DNA of 45,225 nucleotides from Myxococcales bacterium (GCA_012514535.1 JAAZAA010000015.1:1-45225), one strand, 5' to 3'. Counted from the first letter of the stretch, positions 32,177-41,642 are shown. The notes: generated by a model not told the origin, from the letters alone. Made by a program: numbers and translations.

Positions 32177-33904
32177 TCAGCGCGTGGGACGGAGCCGGGG
32201 GCGGTGCCGCTGCACGATCTCGAGGATGTCGGCGAGCTCGTCGCTGGACGGCGCCTCGAGGGCGAACTCGACGTCTGGACCGCGGAGGGCCAGGTGCCGC
32301 CCGCGGCGAGCGCCGATGGACTGGAAGTCCGGCGCGGGCACGGAGGCGACGCAGCGATCGACGAGGGGCGCGCCGGGGGCGTCGTAGAACTGCTGGACGA
32401 GGTCCTGCCCGCAGCCGTCGAGGGAGGCCCCGTGGGACAGATTGTCCACGATCACGAGGGTGGAGTTTTCGAGATCTCCGTGCACCAGCTCGGCGTAGAT
32501 CGGTGGCGTGATGGGATCGAAGCCCCCCGCCATCACCAACGTGGGGACGCCGCTGCTCACGGGCTCGTTCTCGCGGGCGTCCGCGGGGGGCACCCGCCAG
32601 GCGTCGCAGTAGTCGAAGTAGTAGGCGCCCGACAGTCCCCCGACGAGCTCTTCGGGGAGGTCCGCCTCGATGGCGGCCACCGTCTCCCGGCTGGTAAACG
32701 GGATCTCTTCGGCGCAGTGAGCCGACAGGTGCAACCCGAAGCTCATGTCCCCATCGCTCCCGCCGCCGTCTCCGTCCCCGGAGAGGATCTCGAGGATGTT
32801 CGCGAGGCGGCCCATCTCTCCCCGCTCCGCCTCGTCGATGAGCAGCGGGATCAGGGCGACCCCCTGGGGGTGGTACATGAGGTTGAACAAAAGGTTCAGG
32901 AGGTCGTCGCCGGTCATCCCGAACTCGCCGAACTCCCCCGGCGTCTCGTTGAGCTGGGCCGTGACGCGACGAAGCTGCGTCATGGGGTCCGGGTACTTGG
33001 CGCTGCAGGCCTCCTGCTCGGCGCAGGAGGCGAACACCGCGTCGAAGCCGAGGAGCCCGTTCACGGCGAGGTGTCCGATCAGATCCACCTGAAGCGGCAC
33101 CACGGAGTCCAGCACCACGGAGCGGACGCCCGCGGGGTGATCCCGGAGCACGGTCAGCGCGAGCCGCGTGCCGTAGGAGATGCCGAGCAGGTTCCACTGA
33201 TCGTAGCCGAGAGCCCGTCGCACCGCGTCGACGTCCGCCGCGCTCGGCGCAGTGCGGTAGGCGGAGAGATCGACGCCTTCCGCGGTGAGCCGCACCGAGC
33301 AGCGGGCGAGCAGCTCGAGGAGCGGATCGTCGAACTCCGGGCCCTCCTCCGCCGAGCCCTGGCCGAGGGAGTCGATGTCGACGGTGCAGTCGAGGGAGTC
33401 TCCGCTCGCCCCCGTCCCCCGCTGATCCACCACGACCAGGTCCCGCTCGGCGACGAACGGCTCGAAGGCCTCGAAGGCCCCCAGCACCGCGGAGCTCCCC
33501 GGGAACCCCGGTCCTCCCTCCAAATACACGATGGGATCGGGGGCGGGGTCGTCGGCGTTGCTGAAGACGCGGAGCACCTCGATGGTGAGGGTCTTGGTCG
33601 AGCCCGGGGCGACGGGGACCGTCACCCGCCCGCACTGGGTGGCGTAGCCCGGGATCCGCCCGCGGCAGGAGTGCTCCACGAAGTCGGCGGTCGGCTCCGG
33701 GAGGCGCTCGTCGGGGGGCGGCAGGTCCGCCCCCTTGCCTCGGTCGAGGATGGGCGGACGATCGTCGTCCTTGCTCGAGCAGCCAGCGAGGCCCAGCAGG
33801 GCGACCAGGGCGACCCCCTGGAGCCACCAGGTGGACCGGCGCGAGCGTGGGTTCGGGGACCCGGGCTCCAGACCTGGGCGGCGCGAGAAGAAGGCAGGAC
33901 TCAT
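32177..33904 (-). CDS. Alpha/beta-hydrolase lipoprotein (proline-iminopeptidase / TAP-like)
   Basis: The 575-residue protein has a lipoprotein signal (GVALVALLGLAGC) and a large alpha/beta-hydrolase domain. Visible elements are the oxyanion region IVYLEGGPGFPGS, VVVDQRGTGASGDSLDC, the nucleophile motif NLLGISYGTRLAL (Ser in G-I-S-Y-G), a C-terminal VLVMAGGFDPITPP-type segment with the acid residue, and LSHGASLDGCGQDLVQQF with the catalytic His. The layout is that of tripeptidyl-aminopeptidase/proline-iminopeptidase-like secreted enzymes (MEROPS S33 style). It converges on the ABC importer operon, so release of peptides outside the cell for import is a reasonable idea (inference). Confidence 0.88.
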   Translation of the reverse strand: MSPAFFSRRPGLEPGSPNPRSRRSTWWLQGVALVALLGLAGCSSKDDDRPPILDRGKGADLPPPDERLPEPTADFVEHSCRGRIPGYATQCGRVTVPVAPGSTKTLTIEVLRVFSNADDPAPDPIVYLEGGPGFPGSSAVLGAFEAFEPFVAERDLVVVDQRGTGASGDSLDCTVDIDSLGQGSAEEGPEFDDPLLELLARCSVRLTAEGVDLSAYRTAPSAADVDAVRRALGYDQWNLLGISYGTRLALTVLRDHPAGVRSVVLDSVVPLQVDLIGHLAVNGLLGFDAVFASCAEQEACSAKYPDPMTQLRRVTAQLNETPGEFGEFGMTGDDLLNLLFNLMYHPQGVALIPLLIDEAERGEMGRLANILEILSGDGDGGGSDGDMSFGLHLSAHCAEEIPFTSRETVAAIEADLPEELVGGLSGAYYFDYCDAWRVPPADARENEPVSSGVPTLVMAGGFDPITPPIYAELVHGDLENSTLVIVDNLSHGASLDGCGQDLVQQFYDAPGAPLVDRCVASVPAPDFQSIGARRGRHLALRGPDVEFALEAPSSDELADILEIVQRHRPRLRPTR

Positions 33905-34013
33905 CGAGGGGAGCCTCGCGGGGGGCGGTCTTCGAGGGTATCCGAGTTCCCTGGTCAACCCAAGGCACGGCCGCGGGCGCACGGGGTGTGTCCGAGGAGC
34001 CCGAGGGTACCTG

Positions 34014-34069
34014 GCGCCCCGAGCAGAGCGCCCCGAGCAGGCGCCCCGAGCAGAGCGCCCCGAAGCAGG
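34014..34069. repeat. Four tandem copies of a 13-15 bp unit
   Basis: GCGCCCCGAGCAGA and close variants occur four times in a row, ending four bases before the symporter stop codon. The array lies between two minus-strand genes. Confidence 0.75.
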
Positions 34070-34072
34070 AGC

Positions 34073-35977
34073 TCAGCTCGCCGGGCGATCCGGGGGCCGA
34101 GGGCCCGGGGGTGCCTCGGGAGACGCCGCGCCCCCGGGGCTCCCGAGATGTTTCCACCACACTGGAACGGCCACGAGGCTGAGCCCCAGGGTGGCGAGGG
34201 CGCTGCCCCAGCGCTCCGGGCGCAGGACGAGGAGTCCTCCTCCGACGAGGAGGGCGTACACGCTCACGGCCGCTGCCACGACCGCCACGGCGCCCCGGAC
34301 CAGGGCCGCGCGGGGGGCGTTCGGATCGTCCCCCGCGCGCTCTGCGGTGCGCCGCCACCAGCCGGGCGGCTCGACGCGGCGATAGAACTCGACGAGGCGA
34401 GAGGGCTCCGTCGGGGACGTCAGGAGCGCCGTGGCCACGACGGCGACGCTCGAGATCGTGGCCATGCTCACCAACCGCACCCAATCCTCGTCCACCGCGA
34501 GGAGCAACAGGGGCGCCAGGATCACGGACACCAGGATCGCCACGATCTCGCAGGCGAGGTTGATGCGCTCCCACAGCCAGCGCAGCACGAGGACGGCGCC
34601 GAGGCCCGCTCCGAAGAGCAGCGACACCTGCCAGGCCGTCTGGATGGACCGCAGGTGAGTCATGATCGTGACGGAGATCGACACGATGACGACGTTCGAG
34701 AGCCGGGCCACGAACACCATCTCCCTGGGGCGCGGCGCCCGCTTGCGCACGCGCCCGAGCCAGAGCGCCCCGTACAGATCGTTGCTCCAGTAGCTCGCGC
34801 CCCAGTTCAGGTGGGTGTCGATGGTCGACGCGAGGGCCGCCAACATGCCCGTAATCATCACGCCGCGCGCGCCGACGGGCAGCAGGTCGTCGATGCCCTC
34901 CGCGAAGGTGAGCTCCCGCGCCGCGATGGTCGCTTCGGTGATCTCCGACGCGTCGAAAGGGTAGAGCACGAGCAGCGCGAGGACGATGGGGAGCCACAGC
35001 AAGCTGCGCAGGGCGACCTGGGCGAAGGTGAACACCAGCGCGGCGCTCCGGGCCTGGCGGTCCGACGCACAGGCCATCGTGCGCTGGGCGAGATAGCCCG
35101 TGCCGTCGCTGTTCATCTGAAAGAGCCACTGCAAACTGACGACGACGAGGACCGGGAACAGGGCGTCGCTCAAAGGCGGCGTGAAGCTGAGGATCTCCTC
35201 CGCGCGCTCGGGTCCGTAGTGCGCCCGGAGTGCCTCGAGGAGCGAGTCGTGTCCTCCGGCGGCCCGCACCGCCAGCAGCGCGTACAGGGCCGTTCCCAAC
35301 ATCATGAAGATGAACTGCCCCACGTCCGTGTTCACGACGCTGCGCAGCCCGCCCGTCGTGGAGTACAGAGCGACGAACGTCAGCAGGAGCACGATGCTGA
35401 TGACGTTGTTGGTCGTGGCGATGGCGGCGGGCAGGCGCTCCGAGCCCGACCAGAGGTTGGCCCCGGTGGCCTCGACCACACCGAGGAGAGGCTCATACAG
35501 GGACCCGGGCAGCCACTGATGCCACGGCAGAAAGATCTCGAAGACGCGCGTCGCCGCGACAAGCACGAGGGCCATCACGGTGCAGTTGACGACGGTCCCG
35601 TAGTAGACGGCCTTGAGCGCCCGCAGCCAGGGCACACCGGAGCCGCTGTAGCGGATCTCCGTGAGCTCGGCGTCCGTGAGCACGCCGGCGCGACGCCAGG
35701 CGCGCCCCAACAGAAAGCCCATCATCAGGAACGCGAGGCCGTAGCTCCAGAGGCGCCAGAGCGAGAAGACTCCCCCCACCGCGACCAGGCCCGCCACGAG
35801 CATCGGTGTGTCCGCCGCGTACTGGGTCGCGGCCATGCTCACGCCCGCCCGCCACCCCTCGAGGCTCCGACCGGCGAGGAAGTACTCGGAGAGATCCCGG
35901 GACGCGCGGCGGCGTGAGGCGAAGCCGGAGGCCACGCTGTACGTCACGAAAGCGAGCACGATGGCGAGATCGATCAT
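34073..35977 (-). CDS. Sodium:solute symporter (SSS family)
   Basis: The 634-residue inner-membrane protein has 13-15 predicted helices. It begins with IDLAIVLAFVTYSVASGFAS and has the SSS-type start SEYFLAGRSLEGWRAGVSMA followed by ATQYAADTP. The central LLTFVALYSTTGGLRSVVNT segment continues with DVGQF, a hallmark of the family near the sodium site. Another family-like segment is MLAALASTIDTHLNWGASYW. The C-terminus ends in Pro/Gly-rich sequence. The substrate (sugar, amino acid, proline or other) cannot be deduced. The true start is the ATG at 35975-35977; the longer open frame upstream overlaps the PBP gene antisense to nothing and is not coding. Confidence 0.9.
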   Translation of the reverse strand: MIDLAIVLAFVTYSVASGFASRRRASRDLSEYFLAGRSLEGWRAGVSMAATQYAADTPMLVAGLVAVGGVFSLWRLWSYGLAFLMMGFLLGRAWRRAGVLTDAELTEIRYSGSGVPWLRALKAVYYGTVVNCTVMALVLVAATRVFEIFLPWHQWLPGSLYEPLLGVVEATGANLWSGSERLPAAIATTNNVISIVLLLTFVALYSTTGGLRSVVNTDVGQFIFMMLGTALYALLAVRAAGGHDSLLEALRAHYGPERAEEILSFTPPLSDALFPVLVVVSLQWLFQMNSDGTGYLAQRTMACASDRQARSAALVFTFAQVALRSLLWLPIVLALLVLYPFDASEITEATIAARELTFAEGIDDLLPVGARGVMITGMLAALASTIDTHLNWGASYWSNDLYGALWLGRVRKRAPRPREMVFVARLSNVVIVSISVTIMTHLRSIQTAWQVSLLFGAGLGAVLVLRWLWERINLACEIVAILVSVILAPLLLLAVDEDWVRLVSMATISSVAVVATALLTSPTEPSRLVEFYRRVEPPGWWRRTAERAGDDPNAPRAALVRGAVAVVAAAVSVYALLVGGGLLVLRPERWGSALATLGLSLVAVPVWWKHLGSPGGAASPEAPPGPRPPDRPAS

Positions 35978-36058
35978 CCGTTCCCCACGACGGACAGGGG
36001 CTCCCGCGGACGACGGTCCCGGGCACGCCGTCGACGACGAACGCTGCCGCGACGAAGC

Positions 36059-36081
36059 CCGCCACGGACCTGCCGTGGCGG
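36059..36081 (-). terminator. Hairpin between the PBP and symporter genes
   Basis: A 9-bp perfect stem (CCGCCACGG 36059-36067 with CCGTGGCGG 36073-36081) closes a 5-nt loop about 95 bp after the PBP stop. There is no T-tract, so it is a weak terminator candidate. Confidence 0.4.
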
Positions 36082-36174
36082 CCCCTTCTCCACCGACCCC
36101 TACCACGGCGGACGTGGATCTCACGGCAGGCATCGGCTCCGACGTGAGGCCGCGCTCCTTTGAGGCCCCCGACG

Positions 36175-39100
36175 TCAGAAGGGCGGGGGTTCGTCCTCCA
36201 GAGGGGTGTCCCCGGGGGTGACCTCTGGCAGGGACCAGGCTGGATCCTGCGGCGGCGGCGGTGGGGGTGGCGGCGGGGGTGGCTCGGCGCCCCGGTGATC
36301 GCTGGGAGGCTCGACGTCGTCGAGTCGATGCGCGGGCCTCTCGCGGTGCTCCGCGGGTCCGTCGAGGTGCCCGGCGGGGACGTCGGAGTGCTCGGAGGCG
36401 GCGGGGTCGGCGGGGTCTCCGGGCCCGTCGCCGTGCTCCTCGGGCTCGTCTTCGGGGTCCGCAGGGTCGTCGAGGGAGGCCACCTGCTCGGGAGCGGTGC
36501 CGTCCAGGAACAGCTCGACCAGCGCGTCCTCCTGGTCGAAGCGCGCCAACAGACCCGTCGCCGGATCGATGCGCTCCTCCACGATCCCTGGTGGGCGGGG
36601 GAACTCCGTCGCCGGCTTGCCCTGGTGGGCCACCTTCATCCAGCTGATCCACGCTGGCAGCGCGGTCACCGCGCCCGCCTCGCCCCAGCCGAGGGGCAGC
36701 GCGTCGTCGAAGCCCACCCAGGACGCGACCGCGTACTCCGTCGAGTACCCGACGAACCAGGCGTCCTTCGCCTTGTTCGTCGTGCCCGTCTTGCCGGCTA
36801 CGGGGAACCCCAGGCTCTTGGCGCGGGTCGCCGTCCCCTCCTTGACGACGCTCTCGAGCAGGCTGGTCATGAGGTACGCGACCTCCGGGGAGATCACGCG
36901 GCGCGCTGGAGGCGGCTCCGGGAGCGGGATCTCTCCGTCGGGGCCGATCACCTTGCTCACGAAGCGCGGCGCCGCCACCTGTCCCCCCGTGCTCAGGGTC
37001 GCGTAGGCGTTCGCGATCTCGAGGGGGGTCACCTCGTAGGCGCCCAGGGCGAGGCTCGGCGTGGCGCCGAGCTTGGACTCGATGCCGAGCGCGCGGGCCC
37101 ACTCGACGACGTTCGCGGCGCCCACCTCCTGCAGCACCCGCTCCGCGACGCGGTTGTCGCTGCGGGCCACGCCTTGGCGGAGGTTGATCACGTCCTCCGC
37201 GGCGGCTTCGTCGCCCTCGGCGACGTCGTCACCGCGCTGGGACGGCCCCGCGCGCTCGAAGCGGAACTGCGTGGCGGGCGTGACGCGCCGGGCGTGGAGC
37301 GCGTAGCTGTAGACGAAGGGCTTGAAGGACGAACCGGGCTGCCTGCGCGCCTGCACGGTCCGGTCGAGGCCGCCCATCAGGGCCTCGTAGCTCCCGACGG
37401 CGGCCACGACGTCCCGGGTGCGCACGTCGATGGCGATGAGCGCGCCCTGGGGAGCGAGCTCGAGCCGGAGGCGCACGGGGTCCGCCTGCGGAGTCGGCGT
37501 GGCGCCCTGCTCCGCGGATTCCGTGTTGGGAGGCGCAGCGGCCCCGGCGCTGGAGTCGCTGGGCTCCGTGGGAGGCGCCTCGAGGAGCCGCACCCGCAGG
37601 GCGGCGCCAAGGCCCACGAACTCCGACGGCTTGAGGTGCTGCGGGTTGTAGCGCTCCTCACGACGCAGATCGACGCGGCCGAGGACCTCCCCCACCTGGA
37701 CGTCGATGGTGTGGCGCTCGTCGTCCACCGCGACCACGCGCCCGGTGTAGATGGCGTGCTGCCGCGGCTTGCCCGTGAACACGTCGCCCCAGAGCCTGCG
37801 CTTCTCCAAGGTGAAGGGCGGCTTCAGCTTCTGCCGCCGCATGTAGTCGTCGAGGTTGTCCCGGAGCGCCTTGCGGGCGGCGGCCTGCAGATGGGGATCG
37901 ATGGTCGTGTGGACCGTGAAGCCCCCGCGACGGGCATCTTCACCGGCCAGCTGCCGGAGCAGCTTGCGCACGTGGGGGACGATCTCCGGAGCCAGATCCG
38001 ACTCCGCCTCGACGGCGGGGGCGAGGCGCACCGGCTCGTCGATCACCGCCTCGTAGACGGCCTCGGTCATGAACCCCTTGTCGCGCATCTGCCCGAGCAC
38101 GTAGCGGCGCCGCTCGAGGGCTCGCTCTTCGCTGCGGCGAGGCGTGAAGCGCTCCGGCGACGCCACGATGCCCGCGAGCAGAGCCCCCTCGGCGATGTCG
38201 AGCTCGTCGACGTGTTTGCCGAAGTAGTAGACCGCCGCCTCCTCGACGCCCCAGCGCCCGTGCCCGAGGTAGATGTGGTTCAGGTACAGGCCGAGGATCT
38301 GGTCCTTCGACAGGTGCTGTTCGAGGCGGTGCGCGAGCAAGGTCTCGCGAATCTTGCGGCGGTAGCTGCGCTCGCTGTCGAGGAGCACGTTCTTCACCAC
38401 CTGCTGGGTGATCGTGCTGCCTCCTTGGGACACCTTGCCCGCCCGCAGGTTCACCCAGAGCGCCCGCACCATGCCAAGGTAGTTGAGCCCCTCGTGCTGG
38501 TAGAAGTGGGCGTCCTCCGCGGCGAGGAACGCATGTTTGACGTGGCTCGGGACGCGCTCGAAGGGGACGACGGTGCGCCGCTCCGTGAAGAGGTTCGCGA
38601 GCAACGTGCCGTCCCGCGCCAGGATGCGAGTCACCTGGGGCGGCGCGTAGCCGCTCTCCAGCTCCGCCACGCTCGGCAAGTCTCGGGAGAAACGCCACAC
38701 GGTGATGACCACCGCGAGGACCCCGACGACGCCGAGGACCAGGCCGCTGAACAGGCACCAGCGCAGCACCTTCGCCCAGCGCCGGGTCGGCGGCTTCTCG
38801 GGGGGGAGCCCCGACGCCAAGGGATCACGCGGGGGGCGTCCCACCGGCGCGATCGAAGAAGGAGCAGCGCCGAGCCCGGACTCGTGCTGCGCTGCCCCCG
38901 ACCACGCGGCGTCCGAAGGAGGCGCAGCGCCCGGAGGCTCGGACCCCCACCCCATGGCCTCCGAGGGCGCCGTGTTCCACGACGCCGCCCTGGTCGATGA
39001 CGGGGCGGCGCCCACGAACGATCCGCCCTCATCCCCGGACGGCGCGGCACGCTCGGAAGGCACGCCGCCCGGCGGCATCCCGCCCGGCGGCTCGAAACTC

Positions 39101-39423
39101 GACCTCTCCCTCCCCGAGAGCTCCGCACCCCAGTCGTCTGCAGCCGAGCCGTCTGCAGCCGAGCCGTGCGCGCCCGAATCGTCTGCAGCCGAGCCCTCCG
39201 CAGCCGAGCCCTCCCCGGACAGCTCCGTCCCCGAAGGCGACGCGTCCGAAGGCGACGCGTCCGAAGGCGACGAACTCGAGCGCACGCCGGGATCACCGTC
39301 GGCGGGGTGAGCCGACTCGCGCGGCGGAAGATCGGCGCGCTGCCTCTGGCTCTCGTCGAGCTCGAGGGACGGATGGCTCGCAGTGGATGGCCGGGACGGC
39401 TTGGTGGAATCGTGGTCGCTCAT
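36175..39423 (-). CDS. Class A penicillin-binding protein with a 217-residue cytoplasmic tail
   Basis: The enzyme polymerises and cross-links peptidoglycan. After a long Ser/Ala/Asp/Pro-rich tail (1-217) comes one membrane helix (about 218-243). The glycosyltransferase domain follows (AAEDAHFYQHEGLNYLG, catalytic Glu303; GGSTITQQVVKN 334-345), then the transpeptidase with QPGSSFKPFVY (S-x-x-K), SDN and KTGTTNKAKDAW. The C-terminus is an acidic and Pro-rich tail including eleven prolines in a row. At 1082 residues it is far longer than typical PBP1a (about 850), mostly because of the two tails. Its ATG overlaps the stop of the upstream kinase gene (ATGA), so kinase and PBP are translationally coupled. 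Confidence 0.93.
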   Translation of the reverse strand: MSDHDSTKPSRPSTASHPSLELDESQRQRADLPPRESAHPADGDPGVRSSSSPSDASPSDASPSGTELSGEGSAAEGSAADDSGAHGSAADGSAADDWGAELSGRERSSFEPPGGMPPGGVPSERAAPSGDEGGSFVGAAPSSTRAASWNTAPSEAMGWGSEPPGAAPPSDAAWSGAAQHESGLGAAPSSIAPVGRPPRDPLASGLPPEKPPTRRWAKVLRWCLFSGLVLGVVGVLAVVITVWRFSRDLPSVAELESGYAPPQVTRILARDGTLLANLFTERRTVVPFERVPSHVKHAFLAAEDAHFYQHEGLNYLGMVRALWVNLRAGKVSQGGSTITQQVVKNVLLDSERSYRRKIRETLLAHRLEQHLSKDQILGLYLNHIYLGHGRWGVEEAAVYYFGKHVDELDIAEGALLAGIVASPERFTPRRSEERALERRRYVLGQMRDKGFMTEAVYEAVIDEPVRLAPAVEAESDLAPEIVPHVRKLLRQLAGEDARRGGFTVHTTIDPHLQAAARKALRDNLDDYMRRQKLKPPFTLEKRRLWGDVFTGKPRQHAIYTGRVVAVDDERHTIDVQVGEVLGRVDLRREERYNPQHLKPSEFVGLGAALRVRLLEAPPTEPSDSSAGAAAPPNTESAEQGATPTPQADPVRLRLELAPQGALIAIDVRTRDVVAAVGSYEALMGGLDRTVQARRQPGSSFKPFVYSYALHARRVTPATQFRFERAGPSQRGDDVAEGDEAAAEDVINLRQGVARSDNRVAERVLQEVGAANVVEWARALGIESKLGATPSLALGAYEVTPLEIANAYATLSTGGQVAAPRFVSKVIGPDGEIPLPEPPPARRVISPEVAYLMTSLLESVVKEGTATRAKSLGFPVAGKTGTTNKAKDAWFVGYSTEYAVASWVGFDDALPLGWGEAGAVTALPAWISWMKVAHQGKPATEFPRPPGIVEERIDPATGLLARFDQEDALVELFLDGTAPEQVASLDDPADPEDEPEEHGDGPGDPADPAASEHSDVPAGHLDGPAEHRERPAHRLDDVEPPSDHRGAEPPPPPPPPPPPQDPAWSLPEVTPGDTPLEDEPPPF
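39136..39272 (-). repeat. In-frame 15-bp tandem repeats encoding the PBP tail
   Basis: Two related sets are visible. GTCTGCAGCCGAGCC-type units lie at 39136-39213 (encoding SAADG/SAAEG-like residues on the minus strand). CGCGTCCGAAGGCGA units lie at about 39231-39272 (encoding SDASP). All units are 15 bp, so copy changes keep the frame. Confidence 0.85.
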
Positions 39424-40481
39424 CGGCCCAGCAGGCTCATGACGACGACTGCTAGCACCACGCCCACGAGGAGGCACGAAGCCGCCACGACCACGAGCAA
39501 CCGCGTGCTCGGCCCCGTGTCGGGCGCGCTCTCCCCCTGCCTCGGGCTCTGGGGAGACGTGGGTGCGTCGGCCCAGGTGTTGTCCGTGCCCTGCCCTTCG
39601 TTCGCGAAGGGCTTGAGCGCGTTCCCGAGCTCCGCGGCGGTCTGATAGCGATCTTCGGGCTTCTTCTGCAGGGCCTTCTCCAAGACCTTGCCGAGGCCTT
39701 CGGGGAAGGACATGCCCTCCACGCGCTCGTTGAGGGGGATGATCGGCGCGGTGACGTGCTTCTGGATGTACTCCATGGGCGTCTTCGCGTCGAAGGGCAG
39801 CTTGCCGGTGAGCACCTCGTAGAGGATCACCGCCAGGGAGTAGATGTCGCTGCGTGCGTCGAGGGTGCGCCCCTGCGCCTGCTCCGGAGACATGAACTCC
39901 GGGGTCCCGAACACCATGCCCTCCTGCGTGAGGATCATGCTGCCCGGCTGCATCTGCTGTTCCGTGACCTTCGCCAGCCCGAAGTCGAGGACCTTCGGAA
40001 AGTCGACGAGCCCGCCCTGGTTGCAGAGGAAGATGTTCTCGGGCTTGAGGTCCCGGTGCACGATGCCGAGCTCGTGAGCTTCCTGGAGGGCACCGCACAC
40101 CTGCACCAGGATCGGGATGGCGCGTTCGACCGGCAGCGGTCCACCGCGCCGCACGGTCTGGTTGAGGTTCTTGCCCTCCAACATCTCCATGACGATGTAG
40201 AGCGAGCCGTCCTCCTCGAGCTCGCCGTACATGAACACGCGGGCCGTGTTCGGATGGGTCAGCTGGCTCATCGCGCGCGCCTCACGGCGGAAGCGGCTCG
40301 TGAGATCCTTCCGGCCAGCGAGCTTCGGATGGAGGATCTTGATCGCGACCTCCCGCTTCATGGCGGGTTGCGCGGCCCGGTACACCGACCCCATGCCCCC
40401 CGTGCCAATCTTCTGCAGAATCCTGAACTGCCCATTCAGGATCTCCCGCCCGATGAACGGATCCGTTTGACGCGACGCCAT
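39420..40481 (-). CDS. Hanks-type Ser/Thr protein kinase with C-terminal membrane anchor
   Basis: The 353-residue protein is a PknB-type kinase: glycine loop KIGTGGMGSVYRA, VAIKIL (Lys48), catalytic loop HRDLKPEN (Asp144), DFGLAK (Asp166), activation segment ending GTPEFMSPEQ. After the kinase domain there is a short Pro/Ser/Asp linker and one membrane helix (about 327-350), with only a residue or two beyond it. The kinase therefore sits on the cytoplasmic side and has no external sensor domain such as PASTA. The stop overlaps the start of the PBP gene, and the PBP has a large cytoplasmic tail rich in Ser and Thr, so the PBP is a plausible substrate (inference). Confidence 0.93.
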   Translation of the reverse strand: MASRQTDPFIGREILNGQFRILQKIGTGGMGSVYRAAQPAMKREVAIKILHPKLAGRKDLTSRFRREARAMSQLTHPNTARVFMYGELEEDGSLYIVMEMLEGKNLNQTVRRGGPLPVERAIPILVQVCGALQEAHELGIVHRDLKPENIFLCNQGGLVDFPKVLDFGLAKVTEQQMQPGSMILTQEGMVFGTPEFMSPEQAQGRTLDARSDIYSLAVILYEVLTGKLPFDAKTPMEYIQKHVTAPIIPLNERVEGMSFPEGLGKVLEKALQKKPEDRYQTAAELGNALKPFANEGQGTDNTWADAPTSPQSPRQGESAPDTGPSTRLLVVVAASCLLVGVVLAVVVMSLLGR

Positions 40482-40547
40482 TCGGCTCCGGTGTTATCAG
40501 AATTGTCAGAGTTCCCCCAGCCCGTCAGTCCCTTCCTCGCACACCCG

Positions 40548-41339
40548 ATGTACCTCGAGAGCCCTCTCCTCACCGCCGCCGGCTTCCGCCACGCCTTCTT
40601 CACCCGCCAGGGCGGCGTCTCGGAGGGCCCCTTCGCGTCCCTGAACTTCTCGAGCGCCCTGGGAGACGCCCCCGAGAACGTCGCCGAGAACCTGACCCGC
40701 GCGGCCGGCGCCCTGGGGGTGGATCCGACGCGAGTGTATTTCCTCGATCAGGTGCATGGGGCAGAGGTGCACGCCCTCACCAGCGACGACGATCGGGCCG
40801 CCGTCCTCGCGACCCAGGGCGACGCCCTGATCGCCGCCGATCCCCAGGTGGCCTGCGGGGTCCGGACGGCGGACTGCGTCCCCGTGCTGCTGGCCTGCAC
40901 GAGCTCGGGCCAGGTCGGCGCGGCCCACGCTGGCTGGCGGGGCGCGGTCGCGGGCATCGTCCCTGCGACGGTCCGTGCCCTCAGGGCGCGCGGTGCCCAG
41001 GGCCCCCTGATCGCCGCCATCGGTCCCCACATCTCGCTCCAGGCCTTCGAGGTCTCCGAAGACGTCGCCGCGCAGATCCAGGCCGCGGCTCCCGGGGTTC
41101 CCCTCCTCGATCGGACCTTGGGGCCGCGTCCCCACGCGAACCTGCGAGAGCTCGTCCGCTCGCAGCTGCTCGATCTGGGGGTCGTCCAGATCGACGAAGT
41201 GCCGGGCTGCACCGTGAGCGCCCCGGAGCTCTTCTTTTCCTACCGCCGCGACGGCCGCGTGGGGGGGCGCCACCTCTCGGCCATCGTGCCGCGGAGCCCC
41301 GAGAGCCTCCGTCCACCGAGTGCCCCGCCGACCCTCTGA
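40548..41339 (+). CDS. pgeF: Peptidoglycan editing factor PgeF (YfiH, DUF152)
   Basis: The 263-residue protein has the YfiH/PgeF motifs: HAFFTRQGGVSEGPFASLNF near the N-terminus, YFLDQVHGAEVH, GVRTADCVPVLLA, the HAGWRGAVAGIV block with zinc-binding His, and ELFFSYRRDG near the end. PgeF hydrolyses wrongly made UDP-MurNAc-L-Ser and related precursors; older names call it a laccase-like or purine nucleoside phosphorylase. The ATG at 40548 is chosen; a GTG at 40491, 10 bp from the divergent kinase gene, would extend the N-terminus by 19 residues. Its location beside a PBP and kinase fits cell-wall work. Confidence 0.9.
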   Translation: MYLESPLLTAAGFRHAFFTRQGGVSEGPFASLNFSSALGDAPENVAENLTRAAGALGVDPTRVYFLDQVHGAEVHALTSDDDRAAVLATQGDALIAADPQVACGVRTADCVPVLLACTSSGQVGAAHAGWRGAVAGIVPATVRALRARGAQGPLIAAIGPHISLQAFEVSEDVAAQIQAAAPGVPLLDRTLGPRPHANLRELVRSQLLDLGVVQIDEVPGCTVSAPELFFSYRRDGRVGGRHLSAIVPRSPESLRPPSAPPTL

Positions 41340-41642
41340 GGGGCCGCCCCCTCGAGGATCGGGGGGCGCGCCTACACCCACCCCAACGCTACCCCCCCCC
41401 ACGGCGGGGCCACCAACGCCCCCGCCGAGCCCGGCGACGGCGCCAACGACTTTTTCCCCAGGCCACCCGGCAACGGGACGTGTGCCGCGGCGTGATGGGC
41501 CGCTCATCGACGTGCGCGCCTGTGGGCGGCGCCGTCGGGCTCCATCCCTTCGGCTTAGCGAAGTGTCGCGGGGCGTTTGCTCCTGGCTCGCCTCTGGCGT
41601 TCCATCAAGATGACGGAGGTTCGCTCCACCTCGCAGGTGCCC
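41340..41642. other. Gene-free stretch after pgeF
   Basis: A hairpin at 41345-41368 (CGCCCCC with GGGGGCG) just after the pgeF stop may end that transcript, without a U-tract. A run of nine C (41392-41400) follows, then unremarkable GC-rich sequence. I see no RNA gene or good promoter here. Confidence 0.45.

Noticed and set aside
32144-35917. 1257-codon plus-strand frame opposite the hydrolase and symporter
   Set aside because: It spans two real minus-strand genes and their gap; the translation is low-complexity with no recognisable domain.
39136-39272. CRISPR-like array
   Set aside because: The 15-bp units are directly adjacent without spacers and lie in frame within the PBP gene.
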